Assembly: GCA_021234155.1 (NCBI GenBank)
Contig: JAJEKV010000005.1
Location: 5,995,216 to 6,059,215 of the forward strand
Direction: 5' to 3'
Origin: Isoetes taiwanensis
Taxonomy: Eukaryota; Streptophyta; Lycopodiopsida; Isoetales; Isoetaceae
Length of the DNA: 64,000 nt
The position numbers and the translations under genes are program-made. This document shows, piece by piece, positions 13,310 through 26,345 of this stretch; positions within the stretch are counted from its first letter, which is position 1, and the number at the start of each line of letters is the position of its first letter. The notes beneath the pieces were generated by a model. That model searched no databases and was not told where the DNA came from. It was given only the letters and a program-made list of their open reading frames with translations.

Positions 13310-16069
13310 ATGGAATATTGGCGGGAATTTGATTCCAACGGCATTCCCTTCAGTTCTGACTCTTCAGATGAAGAAGCCTTAAGTGATAATTTGCTTGAAA
13401 ACGAATTCTTGGACTGCCTATCCTTTGCTGAAACTAATTGCTCTCATATCATGGGAGATCCAAAAGATGACCATAGTTTAAAGAGGGAGGCCTGTTTTCC
13501 AAAAGGTTATGTTGGAAACAAAAGAAGCAATAATGTACACAATGGTGGAGCTAGCAGCAAAGACAATGAGGACGTGATTATTCCTGAAACACAGCAGACT
13601 GATGGCTTTACATCAGACCAAGACGAGTTCCAGGTAGTTTTTAAAGGATGTTTTGAGTCAATAGCAATTTTCAAAGGTTTAACAGGGTCGAGCAGATTTA
13701 AAGAAAGGATAATGGTGCATTGTCTGATTGGGCAAGTGCAATTTATGTTATCAAAACATGACCTTCAAATTTACATTGCTTTAATTTCTATATTTTCATT
13801 CTAGCAGATGTACTAACTTGGCAAAAGGTTACAAGGGCTGATCGGCTATAAACCGAGAGGCTCCATTGTACCTTTTGGCCCTTCATGCATTACCAAATTG
13901 TTGCTAATGTCATGATGTTTGGCTGCAGGTACCGGACCTCTCCTGCCCTTGTCACTTTTTTGCTTGCAGTTTTGTGGATTTGCTAGGATATGAATGGAGT
14001 CAAAAATTGGAAGACTGATTTTAAAACTAGAGACAAGGCTGCATTTATGACAGGCTTCTACATGACTCTTCTTTACTCTTCTGTTACGTATGCACTGGTT
14101 GTATCTACCTTTGCTAAGAAATACTTTTTGAAAGGGTCTTCTGTTGATATAAAACTATGTGCATTCTAGGGATCTTTGCATTAATTCTAGTGTCATTACG
14201 ATTTGTATTCTCAAAGCTAGTTTTAAGTCTGGTTAAACTTTGGCTATGAATGCATGCTTTCCTTTTTAGAAAATAAATTAGTGAGCCAAAGGCTTTTGAG
14301 CGCACAAGGCATGGTGCTTTGCCAGTTCTGTTTATATACAAGGTATCAAGTTTATTTACACATATCACTTTATCTCAGTTCAAGCATAAACTGCTGTACA
14401 TATGTCTGAATCCTTGGCATAATCCATAATTATATTTTTATTGAACATAGAGTGCTACAGTGCTAGAGATCTAGCTGTCATCTTCTTTTTATAAAAATAG
14501 GGTGGTAATGTTATCAGGTTTACAAAAATGATCCCCTTCCCCTTATCCTATTATGCTGTAACATGCTAAAATATGTATCTGAAAAGCTGCTATGAAATCA
14601 GGTTAAAGTAACAAATGTAGACCTAGACAAGCTCCGCTTTTAAGTGGTTAAGAATGGGAAGCAATGGATATAGTAGATCTCCGGAAAACTTTAACCAATG
14701 GCCGGTATATCACAGGATTTAGCTTGAATTACAGAAACATAGCTGGACCACAAATGGATTATGATTAAATTTGCTGTTTGAAAAGACCACGTTTGTTGTG
14801 GATATGGAGATAAAAAGCTAATAAGGGTAAAACGGAAGTTTTATAAACCGTAATGAATAGGTGGATATGTAAAATATGACATGTAGGGTGCAGGCTTGAC
14901 CTCGAATAGAAAATACAGGTGTTGAATCATAGTTCTTGCATGACGTCTGTTTTCTAGAAGGAAAATCGTAATTGGTAAATTGTTGTGTAAAGAGTCAGAT
15001 GCATGATACAAACTGATTAAGGAAGACATTCAACATGTGGTAATAAAGGTTTTCCCCTTTTTTAAGAGCAAGATATAGTTTCTGATAGCTTTGGATTTCG
15101 ACTGCTTCTTGTGCTTTGCACCATTGTATTCGTAGGAAAAAAAAAGGAAGATTGGATCTATGAGACCATTGTATGCTTTCCACATGTAAAATTGGGACTC
15201 AAGAGACTAAAGGATAATAAGCACCAGACTTTTACTTTGGTTTAAGTCTGGATTGATAATACAGTCTTGGGATTGACCAGGACTGATGTTTAGCCTAGTA
15301 TTCTAGGTTGGACTGGGTTTTTTTTAGACAGTTCAATTCCTTGGTATAACCAGGGTTGCTCATGTCCTTTAGTCTCTTCCCTTCTAAGTATTACTAATAA
15401 CATAAAAAGAATTGGTACTCACTGTTCAATACATTTCAGGAGGAGCAAAAATTTATTGACGAAGTGGATTTTGAGGTAGTCCCTCCCATATGGAATAATG
15501 AGCTGACAACATGGGGTTATGCTGCAAGTAAAATGGAATGGCCCAACAGAGCAGTGCAAACGATTCTGAGCTGCATCAACCCTGAGGTTCATGAGTTAAT
15601 ACATGAAAAAGAGGCGCTTAGAAAACATGGAGACTACTCTGCTGTCGCACATCTCGGTTGTAGTGAGTGGATTAAGGTACTGCCATATCTCAACAAAGCT
15701 AAGGGCAACGATACCATCTTGATAATCAATAGTATGTATGAGTCTCTTCCTGAAAAAATTTATGAATGGACAATGGAGGAAGAAAAAGCCAAAGCCCAAT
15801 TCTTTGCTGGAGTTGCTGCTCTTAAGGCTGAAAATAATCTAACCGAGAATGGCGAGGAGGAAAATGCTATGCAATTCGTACAAGAAAGCAAGGAAGATGA
15901 CCCCTTTGGTGATGCCCTTCTATCAGATCAGGATAAAGAGCTGATTAAAACAAATGCTGGAGCAATTGAATCCAATGAGGAGGACTTCCAGTTTACTATG
16001 AACAACAGTTTGCTTTTCCCTATAATCCCAGAAAGGTTAGTGGAATGCCAAGGCATTTTATGCAACTAA
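13310..16069 (+). CDS. Unrecognised plant protein, two-exon model, possibly frameshifted at the 3' end
   Basis: Exon 1 is 13310-13633: the ATG sits in gccATGG, 108 codons, acidic and serine-rich, starting MEYWREFDSNGIPFSSDSSD. Exon 2 is 15440-16069, opened by tttcag and in phase 0 with exon 1. It contains the blocks VVPPIWNNELTTWGYAASKM and KIYEWTMEEEKAKAQFFAG, then an acidic tail. Coding character is strong (long open stretch, clean splice sites, well-mixed amino acids), but I recognise no family. From about 16015 the frame beginning YNPRKVSGMPRHF and later the frame beginning DITPAQLIAAKNAAEKME look more protein-like than the in-frame end. So either one or two frameshifts have broken the gene or later exons exist. 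A copia fragment follows within 300 bases and may have displaced the true 3' end. Confidence 0.6.
13634..15439 (+). other. Long intron (1.8 kb) of the 13310 gene
   Basis: GT at 13634 and AG at 15438-15439 bound it. Frames inside are short and I see no clear element. Confidence 0.5.
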
Positions 16070-16302
16070 GGCATCTGGCGCACAAAGAATTTTGGGGCAA
16101 TAGCGCCTTTGAGCAAAGATATCGGGATGATGCTTAGGGACATCACCCCTGCCCAATTGATTGCAGCTAAAAATGCAGCAGAAAAGATGGAAAAAATCGT
16201 CAAAAAGGATAGAATCAAGATTATGATAGACTGCAGATTCTTTGACAAAACGTGCAGGAAAGAGTCATTTATCTATAGCATTACAGGAAAGAAATTACAC
16301 CT

Positions 16303-17061
16303 TTGCCTATAAGCTCTCGGAAGTGTTCTTTGTCTACTTCATATTCACCTCTTTTAGATACCGAGAGACTTCGGATGAAATCAATTCCATACGCTAGTCT
16401 TGTTGGAGCCTTGATATATTTGGCTCATGCTACTCGCCCTGACATGAGTTTTGCAGCTAATGCATTGAGTCAATTCATGCAGGATCCAGGCATCAAACAT
16501 TGGCAAGTTGCGAAGCGAGTTCTTCATTATTTAAAAGGCACTAACACTTATGGACTTTTCTACAGAAAACAAGATCACCATACCTCTCTTACTCTCTATG
16601 GTTATACTGATGCTGATTGGGCTGGAGATAATGACACTTTGAGATCCACTAGGGGGGCTTGTTTTTTCTTTGATAAGTCTCTTGTTTCCTAGCTTAGTAA
16701 GAAGCAACATTGTGTTACCGTGTCTTCAACTGAAGCTAAGTATGTTGCTGCCTCTTTAGCGAGTCGAGAACTTGTTTGGTTGCGAAGAATATTGGAATGT
16801 TTTTAGCAAGTACAATTGGAGCTGACATGGCTATTATGTGATAATCAGGGTATTATCAATTTTTCTCACGATGAAGTCTTACACTCTAAATCTAAGCACA
16901 TTGAAGTTCATTATCATTATGTGAAGTTGGAGGTAAAGAAAAGGACGATTGCCTTGGAGTATTGCCCAACTGACTCTATGGTTACGGATATCTTTACGAA
17001 ATCATTAGGGTCGAAGAAATATCTTCAATTTTCTATCTCTCTTGGAATTGTTGGAGAGTGA
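16303..17061 (+). mobile_element. Ty1/copia polyprotein fragment (end of RT and RNase H)
   Basis: The translation contains YASLVGALIYLAHATRPDMS, VAKRVLHYLKGTNTYGL, the RNase H Asp context GYTDADWAG and SSTEAKYVA, then DNQGIINFSHDEV and TDIFTKSL, i.e. the copia RT/RNase H C-terminus in the usual order. In-frame stops at about 16690 and 16804 show that it is inactive. The rest of the element (gag, protease, integrase, most of RT) is absent upstream. Confidence 0.9.
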
Positions 17062-17584
17062 ACATTGTGCTTGGCTAGTTAATTTATTACTACTAAGGTT
17101 TTCCCTCGAAAACCCAAAAGGGCGGGGGTTTTTCATCCTGGTAGTAATACTTTTACTAGACCAAGGTCGTCGGGAGGGGGGGTTAGGTGTGTTGGGAGTT
17201 TGCGTGTTGGAGTTTGCACCCTTGGTCTATTTTGTTTTAGATGTGAGACCAAGATTGCAGGGGGGGGTGTTCGAGGCATTCTAGGCCTCACATCAATTAT
17301 CTAGATATTATGTATTATTAGTATCTTTATCTTCTTATTATTAGATACTTTGTCTTTTAGGCATGATATATGTATTACATGAAAAGCATTAATGCAACTC
17401 CTCTTGCTATTTGCTTGCTATTCATTTGTTTAATAATAAGCAGCAAGAATACCCGATCCCGTATGCTTGCCTGTTGTATAATGTATTTGTTGATAAAAGA
17501 TAAAGCTGGTTCCAAGGGTGCACTGCATATTTGCATACTTGGCAATGTGAAATAAATTCATCTTGATTATGACTTCTATTTTGT
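17062..17584 (+). mobile_element. Copia 3' untranslated region, polypurine tract and probable 3' LTR
   Basis: A G-rich tract (gcaggggggg, 17258-17267) is followed at once by TGTTCGAGG, as expected for a polypurine tract plus LTR start. A plausible LTR end is TACA near 17584. No second LTR is present, so the boundaries are tentative. Confidence 0.45.
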
Positions 17585-17640
17585 ACAAGATAACTCGTGC
17601 ATTTTATTCTTTGCCTTTTAAATGCTCTTGCAGACTGTTT

Positions 17641-18665
17641 TCAAAATCACCACACTTTTGCAACATTCTGGCTCTAGAATGTGGGCACCGTGATAAAAAC
17701 TAGACATAAGCAGGCTATGCTTCCATCTTCAGCAGCCTGATAAAATTGGCCAAACTGGAAGAAGTTTCATTCTTAAGTATGAACTCTATATGGTCCAAGG
17801 AACTCGGACATTTTACTCTTCGCCTTTTTACACAGCCTTGCATACTGTATTCCAAAACGAGCACATTTTTGCAACACTTCTTGCTCTAGAACGTGAGGAC
17901 TGGCATAAATACTAGACATAAGCACATAACCGGCAGCACAATCTGGGTGCAGACGAATAAGATTTTGATAACAATGATTCCCTAGTTCCAGGTTGCCATG
18001 CAGCCTACAAGTTTCTAGCAGATTTGTCCACAGAGAAATATCAGGTTGCATATTAGCTTGCCCCAAGTATTCTACAACTAAAGTCTCCACTCTTTGAAGC
18101 AGCCTGCATGTCCAAGGATGTCGACCATGCAAGTAACATGAGCTAAATTTGGTGCTATGTCATGATGTTCTTTCATACCTTTGAAATAACAGCGGGCTTC
18201 ATCTACAAAGCCCACATGGCTTAATGCACTAAGTACACCTATAAATGCAATGCTATTTAGTTTTACACCATCATGTTGCATCTTCTTAAAACATTTAACA
18301 GCCAATTCAGCCTTACCAAGCTGTGCATATCCTGCAATCATGGTATCCCATGAAACCACATCATGGTATGACAGTTTATTACGATGCATGCTTCTTCCAA
18401 CACCCCAAATTTGGTATACATGTCAACAAGGGGACTCCCCACTGTAAGATCATAATGGAGTCCACTTTGTATAATCCGCTCATGAATAAGCCTTCCCTGC
18501 ACTATTGTGCCAGAGCTTGCACATTGTTAGGATGCTCAAAAATGTGATTTTGTCTAGATTTATTCCCTCGTATAGCATGTCATTTAGGCATTTTTAGGAT
18601 GCTCAAAAAATGTGATTTTGTCTAGATCTATTCCCTCGTATAGCATGTCGTTTGCAGAAGACGAG
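17641..18665 (-). pseudogene. PPR protein (PLS type with E-like end), broken and partly duplicated
   Basis: Read on the minus strand from 18660 down: MLYEGINLDKITFLSIL, then after a frame change GRLIHERIIQSGLHYDLTVG and SPLVDMYTKFGVLEEACI, then DVVSWDTMIAGYAQLGKAE, GVLSALSHVGFVDEARCYF and CMVDILGHAG. After another frame change come DISLWTNLLETCRLHGNLEL and YVLMSSIYASP. This is the standard order of plant organellar PPR-PLS repeats and the E region. At least three frameshifts break it. Parts are repeated: 18532-18570 against 18595-18655 (start of a repeat unit), and 17641-17700 against 17840-17925 (C-terminal segment). PPR proteins bind organellar RNA; this copy cannot make one. Confidence 0.85.
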
Positions 18666-18998
18666 GAAGTAATCTTATTGGAACTTGAGAACATTGAATC
18701 TAAAGTATTTCCTTATCCTATCTTCAATTTAATCTTAATATCTTCATCATTGAGCTTCTTTTCCTGTTAAATAGATTGCGCTTGAGGGGTTGTTAAAGGT
18801 TCCTGTTACGCTTGAGAAATCAAAACAAGGAGGTATTACTAACCCCTGAGAAACAAGAGATACAAAATTAAGCAGTTGCAGGAATTAGCAGATCTTTCAG
18901 ATGTCCCCACCACGAAAATTTGCAAGGAGAAGAAAAATGACTAAGTAAATGATTGTAGTTCATATAAAAGTGTATAAATATTGAAGGTACTAACTTAC

Positions 18999-19161
18999 CA
19001 TCTGATCTTATTGTTTTAGAGCTGAAAGAAACACTGGAAGCATGAGCACGAGCTTCAATATTTTGCGAGAATCTCCAATTGGAGTTCCTGTAAATGTAAG
19101 TGAAATCCATCAAGTTAAGGGTCAGTGTTTTTGCATATTTCTGCAATCCTTTCCAGGCAGC
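18999..19161 (-). CDS. Candidate internal exon of an unknown gene or remnant
   Basis: On the minus strand, tttgcag precedes an open 163-base stretch that begins AAWKGLQKYAKTLTLNLMDF and ends at g|GTAAGT. Splice signals are good at both ends, but no matching neighbour exon was found; continuing into the next acceptor gives a stop. It could be a remnant or chance. Confidence 0.25.
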
Positions 19162-19199
19162 CTGCAAAACATGTGCAATACAGGCGAGATTTTGACTTT

Positions 19200-20087
19200 C
19201 AAAACAAATTCATCCTTACATAGAGCTGCCTGAACAAGGTAGAGACATCTGTAAGGATCATTTTGTACCATTTTATGAGGTAATTATGGTTGTTCATGGC
19301 TATTATTTATAGTTCATCTCATGATGCTCATGGATTTATTCAATATCTGGCTTGCCAGATAGCACTCGCTCGTATTTTCTTATTCGACTTATTCATATTA
19401 AAGGCAATGCATTGCATTTGGAGTTTAAACATCAATGGTTCTACCTTATTATCCTTTTGCTTCGTATATTTTCGAAGGCAATTTTTTGCTTTTTTTATTC
19501 TTTTGCATGGTGAGAATCATTGTGGAAAAGAATAAAAGAAGAAAAACATCATAGAGACCATCAATAATGTTTATTTGGAATTTGTAAGCATAACATATGC
19601 CAGCAAGCCTTTGATAAAATTGTTGCCAAGAATTATGTTATTAATTTAAGGTACAATAGCAGTTGCACTGGGACAAGAGAAATGAATCCACACTAGTGCA
19701 TCATTAAGTTCACGTATGCAAAACCACTATGAATTATTAGCTGGCTATCATGATCATGTCTTTGTGATCGATGCAACTTTTCTTTGTTGATATTAGTTAC
19801 AATGAGGGCTAAGATAAACCACAATAACTTAAATGTATTTGATCTACAAGCCTCAATCTAAAGGCCACAAAGATATGTGAAACTTAAAATTATCTTTTGT
19901 TGCAGGATCCTTATAAACTGTTGCCATAACCCGTGTGAGGCAAGATGCTGCTGCTAAGCGTGTGCTACAACCGGGCCGTCCACCGTCCACTGGCTTCTAT
20001 AAGGTAGTTGGAGAAAACACTAGTAAGTTGAGTTGAAGTGATATTAAAAAAAAGGTAGTGCATAGCCTGTAGAAATTTTCGATTAGA
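19200..20087 (+). other. Gene-poor stretch
   Basis: Mostly AT-rich. A short protein-like stretch follows an acceptor-like tgttgcag near 19905 (about 19930-20020), but it has no open partner exon. Nothing firm is annotated. Confidence 0.4.
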
Positions 20088-20460
20088 TGTGGAAACCCTT
20101 CCTATTTTCCCTCGTTTGTGGAAACCCTTCCTATTTTCCCATATGAATTAAATTTTGAATTCTCGGGTGACGTGCATATTTATGAGCGTGCCCCATTAAT
20201 GGGCGGCATCCGTCTAGAAAAGCGTGGTCCATTGAAAAGCGTGAATATTATAAATATTAAAAAAAAGGTGGAAACCCTTCCTATTTTCCGTGGAAACCCT
20301 TCCTATTTTCCAAACTTAGAAATTTGGAAGGGTTTCCATGGAAACTCTTCCTGGTTTTAATGAAAGCCGGAAGGGTTTCCACGGAAAATAGGAAGGGTTT
20401 CCATGGAAATTTGGAAGGGTTTCCATGAAAAATTGGAAGGGTTTCCACAGGAGGCCAACC
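20088..20460 (+). repeat. Two-orientation array of GGAAACCCTTCC units
   Basis: Unit GTGGAAACCCTTCCTATTTT occurs about four times in forward orientation (20090-20310). Its complement GGAAGGGTTTCC occurs about five times (20328-20450), making the whole block a fold-back structure. The forward copies are split by about 140 bases of other DNA, and that spacer also ends with a repeated aaaaaaaaggt. Confidence 0.8.
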
Positions 20461-22915
20461 CAAATCGGGCGTACATAAAACCATCGGGGCATAACTGGAA
20501 GCCCGAGTTTGTTATAGTAGGGCATAACACCCGAGTTCTAGGGTGTTATTTGCCTTAACAACCTGGGCCTGAGAGTTTTATGGTGGTTTTGTAGTGGTTT
20601 TATGGTGGTCTTCATAACATCCTCATTTGGCATAACAAACTAGGTATTTATGCGCTTTTTAATGTATTAGTGGTGAGTAACACCATTACAACCAATGGCT
20701 GAGATCTGATCTCAACATTAAAACTTGAGGGCCAGGTTGTTGAGGTAGCTGGAATGTTAGATACTTCATATACGACATGGTCTATATAAGTCAACAAGCA
20801 TTTGTAAAGTAAGCAGGAACACGGGTAGATAACTGAGGACTCTAGCACATATGCATTTAGATAAGCTTGCACACTCTTTATCTTGTCCAAAATAAAGTCT
20901 AGCTTGATGAGTGTTTTTGCCCAAGCAACTTTTATTTGCGCATACCACTGGTTTCCATTTTGTGTCACTATATATGTCCAACATTAAAATATCAAGCCAT
21001 ATCTCTAATATATAATTATAATGAGGTTGATAAGGGGGCAGCTTGAATATAGAATGATTAAAATATTTTCTATCTTTAAGATTGTATACGTGGAAGCATC
21101 AGAATAATTTGAAGAATGCAAGTTTTTCTAGAAGCTCCTGGTAAACATCCGCTTCCTCTAGAGGCATCCATAGGTTCTGGAGATCTCGATTTTGGGTTCC
21201 AGAGAGATCTGAACACCTCTTTATCTTCATATAAAGAAGAATAGAATAGAATATGATTTTATCGTCCACGGAGAGAACCCAAACCCAAAGTTATGATGCA
21301 TGGTTAGCAGTCGCAAGTTTCAAAAGAGCAGTTTAGAAATGATTCTTAGTAGGGTTGTGGTGTGTGGTCGGTTCTTCTGGGCGTCCCTATAAAAGAAAGG
21401 GCGCAATGTTATTGTCAGTTATATTTTTTATTTTGGCTGGAGGAACGGATTGATATTTTCCTTCTTTGGCCGCCAGTAGGTAAAGAGTATGGAGTTGGGT
21501 GCATTATCTCTAACCCATCTCGTCTATATAATTTAAACCCTGTTCACTCAGAAAACTCAGATTGTAAGCAATAACCCTGCTGCAAAAATCCCAAAGAAAA
21601 GGCTTGCGAATTGAAGAATAGTTTGGCTTAGTGCGATTCACTTCAGATTACATTGTCCTTGCAGCAATCTTATGCGCAGGCTCAATTATTTGTATTTTGG
21701 ATATCTTTTAGCTGCCCGAAGGGTTTCTTTATGCTATTCAAATATCGTGTGCATGCAACGAGTAGCAGGTGAAGCATTTTTTCGTTAGTTAACCTTACAT
21801 TTCCATTTGGACATGATCCGTAGATGGAAAGGCTGGACAAACACCCACTTGGTATGAATCGTGTACCTGCCAGAAGCATGGATTACAGTACCTTTTATTC
21901 AGGGAGTGCTTGGTTCAGAGAGATTCTAACTTCTGCCAACATTAACTACTTATGAAGCATGGAACAAAGATTCACCGCAGGTTCTGGAAGCTTCCAGCCT
22001 ATTCTCCGACTTTGTATATAAAGGATTTCCAGCCTATTCTTCCAGCATAAAACTGGCATGTATGCTTGGATGTGGCTGTCATGGATAAGCAGCGTGAAAG
22101 GTATGCTTTAGATGTTTATGTTAAATCTGTGCTAGAGCGCTTTTCTTGAATTTTAGTAAGACATTAGAAAGATCCGATTTGATTACACTGCTATAGAAGA
22201 ATTCCTGTGTACACCCTGAAATTTGAAGCAATGGCATGCCCTTTAGCTACAGTTTGATAGCAATTTACTCCAGTGTTTTGGCGAGTCCATATTAGTGCCG
22301 ACAAGCACAAATTAGCCTAGTGAATGAGTTTAGCATTCGAGGTAATGCATTAATTTGCATTCATATAGAAATAGAAATATTAATCTACCATCGTTGTCAG
22401 AAGCACAATCTCTGGGATACAACCCAACTCATGTAACATTCTATTTTATTTGTGTTGAAATTTTAGGCCAATAAGCGAGGGGATAAACACTGAACTGGTG
22501 GTATAGTCTAACTGCAGAATACTTATTTCTAGCTATTGTTTTATATGTGGCACTCAGTACTATCCTGGAAGAAGAATGGCTTTTAGAACAGCATGTAATA
22601 ACAAACCTCGAATAATAAATCGAGTTTTCTTCAGACAATGACATGACTACAAAGAGCAAGGCTAGCTTCTTAGCGTTGTTATAGGATCCAACTTTAGAGG
22701 GCATTTTTGAAGAAACAGAGAATCCATGCAATATGGGCTTACAGATGGAACTTGCAATAGAATGCTCAACACGGGCTTAGAGATGCCGGGGGATATAGAT
22801 GTCTTGCTAATCATAGATTTCTTTGAATGTAATTAATTTATGATGCATCGTAAATTTGATGCATTATCTACATTTCATTTTTGTTGTACCTGAAGATTGT
22901 CATGACATAAAAGCA
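20461..22915 (+). other. Gene-poor stretch
   Basis: Reading frames are short on both strands with no motif I recognise, and no array was found. Confidence 0.45.
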
Positions 22916-23155
22916 ATTTGGGTTGCATTCTATCTTATCTGCAAGTAGCATTGTGCCATTTGGGGCAGTTTCCTTCCCTGAATCCCTACCAAAATTCAAC
23001 AGTGAGGGATTTATCTCTCATTCCAACGGATTTACTTGCATTTTTGACGAATTTACCTCTCATTCCGAAGTTTTTGCATCTCATTTTGAAGCTTTTGCCT
23101 CTACTTCTGTAGCTCCAAGTACTTTTACCTCTGATGCAATATTTTTGGCATGAAA
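22916..23155 (+). repeat. Dispersed repeat, copy 2 (compare 12957-13190)
   Basis: It shares the ggttgcattct start and the later run of short units ttacctctcattcc / tttgcatctcatttt with the copy downstream of the MON2 gene. Confidence 0.6.
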
Positions 23156-24796
23156 ACATGCCATGTTGGAAAAAAATGAATTGTAGCTGTTTGACAGTAT
23201 CTAGGACATGTAAACTTGGCTAGACATGGGTAGTGGACAATTAAAAAAGCTGGTCTACTCCTTGAGAATTATTCTGAGTAATGGGACTTCGACACAGTTT
23301 GTTTGGTGTTGTGCCCAAGGTTGCCAACTCCAGGTCTCTAAGTGCAGCACATAAAAAATGTAAGCTATGGCGGTAATAAACAAAAAGTAACCATTTTTCT
23401 TCTTATATTGTGAATGTCATACTCTATTTATCTTTTGAAAAATACAAACTAAAAAGCACAACACAGCGGCGGCGAATGCCGCCACGACAAATTCTTGTAA
23501 CTTATTAATTAAGGTTTTAGACAAGCGCATCCGAAGTAAATAACATTGGCCAGCTATTTCTTTTTTCTATGGGTTTGAGTCTCACACCCATAGCTTTTAT
23601 CTAGAAGAAAAATTGTTGCATAAAGATGGAGAGCATTATTGCCTTCTTTCTTACATATGTTTGGGAGGACTAACCTAATGGTTGAATGCCGTAGATAGAT
23701 AGATAGATAGATAGTATTTTAACGTCTTGAACTAGCTAGAACATAAGGGAAGAGCCAGTCTAGTAAGTAATTTTCTAGCTAGAATGTTTCTTAAAGTTAG
23801 GATAAGAATTGGCTGTGGTTGCATGCTTTTATGATGTCTTCTCAAACTTGAGAGTGTGTTGATTGACAAACACATAATGGCATGACTGTGATATTCTAGT
23901 TTGCTTCATCTTTGTAAAGCTGTCATGAAGATTACTTGTCTTTGAAAGGCAAAGCATAAGACAGGCGTGAAATATATTTCCCTTTACCCATTTAATACCG
24001 TTGTAAAAATATTTTTCTTAATAACTGTTGAATAGGCTAAACGTCCTTTTGTGTTGTATGTTCACCGAAAATATATGTTTATTAAAGCTAAACGCTTGCC
24101 TGTTTGGACTGCAAAACTTATAATTGTTTTACAATCCAACGACATGAACGTTAAAAATTCTATTCTATTCTATTCTATTCTATTCTTCCAATTACAAATC
24201 TTGCACAAAAAAAAACAAGCCCATGCAAAACTTGACCCACTCAGGCCTTAAACAATGAAAAATTTGTACCTTAAAATCAACACAAATAATTCAACAATGC
24301 CAATATGTACTATGCTTCGGATTTATCTAGTATACACGTACATGCTTCCCTTAGGTGTTTCTTTTGATTTTCCAACAAAAATGCTAGTATCTATTTATAC
24401 ACAGATTATCAATACGTACTAATGTTTAAATCTAGCCTTTCATTTTAATGGATGGCTAGCCTAATCAAGACATATATAATCGATAATGTCCGATAGGGAC
24501 GTCCACGTGGCCGAAAATGCTAAGCTCTAAAGTTTAACGAATGTTTTTCCCGAACTTTTTCCTTTTTGCATCAGAATGAAAAAAAAACTCATCTAAGGCA
24601 ACTCTATGGCGGTCTCACTGCGGCAAACAGGTATGGCGATGTGAAGTAATATGAGGGGGAACTTTGGTATTTACTCTTGCCATATCTGTGATGTGATGAG
24701 GGCGAGCTTTCGAAGCAGCAATGGCTACGGCATCAACAAGAGATAACAACAAGGCCTTCAAAAGGGCTGGGAAATGACTGGAAACATGAGAAAGAA
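23156..24796 (+). other. Gene-poor stretch with two microsatellites
   Basis: It holds (taga)n at about 23693-23715 and (ttcta)n at about 24158-24187, and is otherwise AT-rich without a supported gene. Confidence 0.6.
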
Positions 24797-24913
24797 GCTT
24801 GCAGGTTTCTTATCCCTATTGCTTACTGCTTGCAAGGTAAGCTCGAAATTGTGGCTTGCAGGACTCTTATCGCTATTTGCTTTGTGGTTTGCAAGGTGAG
24901 CTCGAAATTGAGT
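24797..24913 (+). repeat. 57-bp tandem duplication
   Basis: gcttgcagg...ttgcaaggtaagctcgaaattg is followed directly by a second copy with about 80 percent identity. Confidence 0.7.
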
Positions 24914-25524
24914 ATGAGACTTCTGCAGGTAGATGCAGTATGTAGGGAAGGTGATTTGTCAAGTCCGATTTACCAAGACCAAATGCCCTGCAATCGATCT
25001 GCTTTCTTCATATGCTCTCCTGAAGCAGGTCTTCCAAAGCATACTCAAAAGGACTGACAGAGTAGGTCTTCTCTTACAATTTCCTTCTTTTCTTTTTGCT
25101 TGGAGATGCAAATGAAGAGATCCAGATGTATGTATGGCAGGACAAAGCAAGCTTATATCAGTTAGAGTTTGCTTTGGAATTGTTACATTGTGCAGTACGG
25201 TTGAAATTCAAAGAAGTATCTCTAAATAGTTTCTTTAGGAATAAAAGCTCCAGCTGCGGTCCTAAAAGATATAGGGTTTTGATCATCTGTTATTCTGTAG
25301 CTTTGTACTTTGGCCTTCATTTTAATTCCACTAGATTAGAAAGTAAGTATGCTTCAAATTTTTGCAGGAACAGTATTATTCAATTTGGGATATGTTGTTT
25401 TGGTTTTATTGGTGGGTTCAAATCCCATTGGCACCATAGCCATAGTTAAGCAGCCACAACGTTTCGTATCCAATATACAGAGATCTGAAAGCTAACAAGG
25501 GTCCATGCTTATCTTGGCGATCCT

Positions 25525-26345
25525 CAAAATAAATCGGAAGTTTTTTCAGATTTTTGTAAGTTTGCTAATGCATGCAAGGTAAAGTCTTGAACTTCTTATT
25601 AGGAGTTTGTAAGATGCAATTAGAGCTGAAAGTAAACCTGCTGAACATCTGAGGGCGATGTCAACAAGTGTTGCTGCTGCATTACTGCTTCCAAGTCATT
25701 GCATGTTAGTAGGGATGTCCATGAATGATGGATACACGAGACTGACGAAGTCGCTTCACTGAACCAGGAAGAATCGGATTGAGCGGATGTGGTAGCGGGG
25801 CGGCCCAAAATAAATCTGAAGTTTTTTCAGATTTTTGTATGTTTGCTAATGCATGCAATATAAAAGCTTGAACTTCTTATTAGGAGTTTGTAACATGCAA
25901 TTAGAGCTGAAAGTAAACCTGGCCGAACATCGAGGGCTTATGTCAACAAGTGTTCTTTGCTACATTCGCTTCCGTGTTTTCTTCTTCTTTGCATTCTTTT
26001 GCATTCCGTGTCATTGCATGTTAAAAGGGATGTCCATGAATGATGGGCACACGAGAGTGACGAAGTCGCTTCACTAAACCAGGAAGAATCGGATCGAGCG
26101 GATGTGGTAGTGGGGCGGCCCAAAATAAATCTGAAGTTTTTTCAGATTTTTGTTAAGTTTGCTAATGCATGCAAGGTAAAAGCTTGAACTTCTTATTAGG
26201 AGATTGTAACATGCAATTAGAGCTGAAAGTAAACCTGCTGAACATCTGAGGGGGATGTCAACAAGTGTTGCTGCTACATTACTGCTTCCATGTTTTGCTA
26301 CTGCATTACTGCTTCGAGGTCATTGCATGTTAGTAGGGATGTCCA
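25525..26345 (+). repeat. Tandem array, three copies of 281-315 bp
   Basis: Each copy starts caaaataaatc-gaagttttttcag and carries gctaatgcatgcaa, acttcttattaggag, gagctgaaagtaaacct, atgtcaacaagtgtt and gggatgtccatgaatgatgg. Starts are at 25525, 25806 and 26121. Copy 2 has an extra ttcgcttccgtg...cattccgtg segment. In one frame the copies keep a short open stretch (MSTSV...GMSMNDG), but stops follow, so I do not call a gene. Confidence 0.85.

Noticed and set aside
20648-20984. Copia remnant on the minus strand
   Set aside because: The open frame has no RT, integrase or RNase H motif, and the resemblance was only general.
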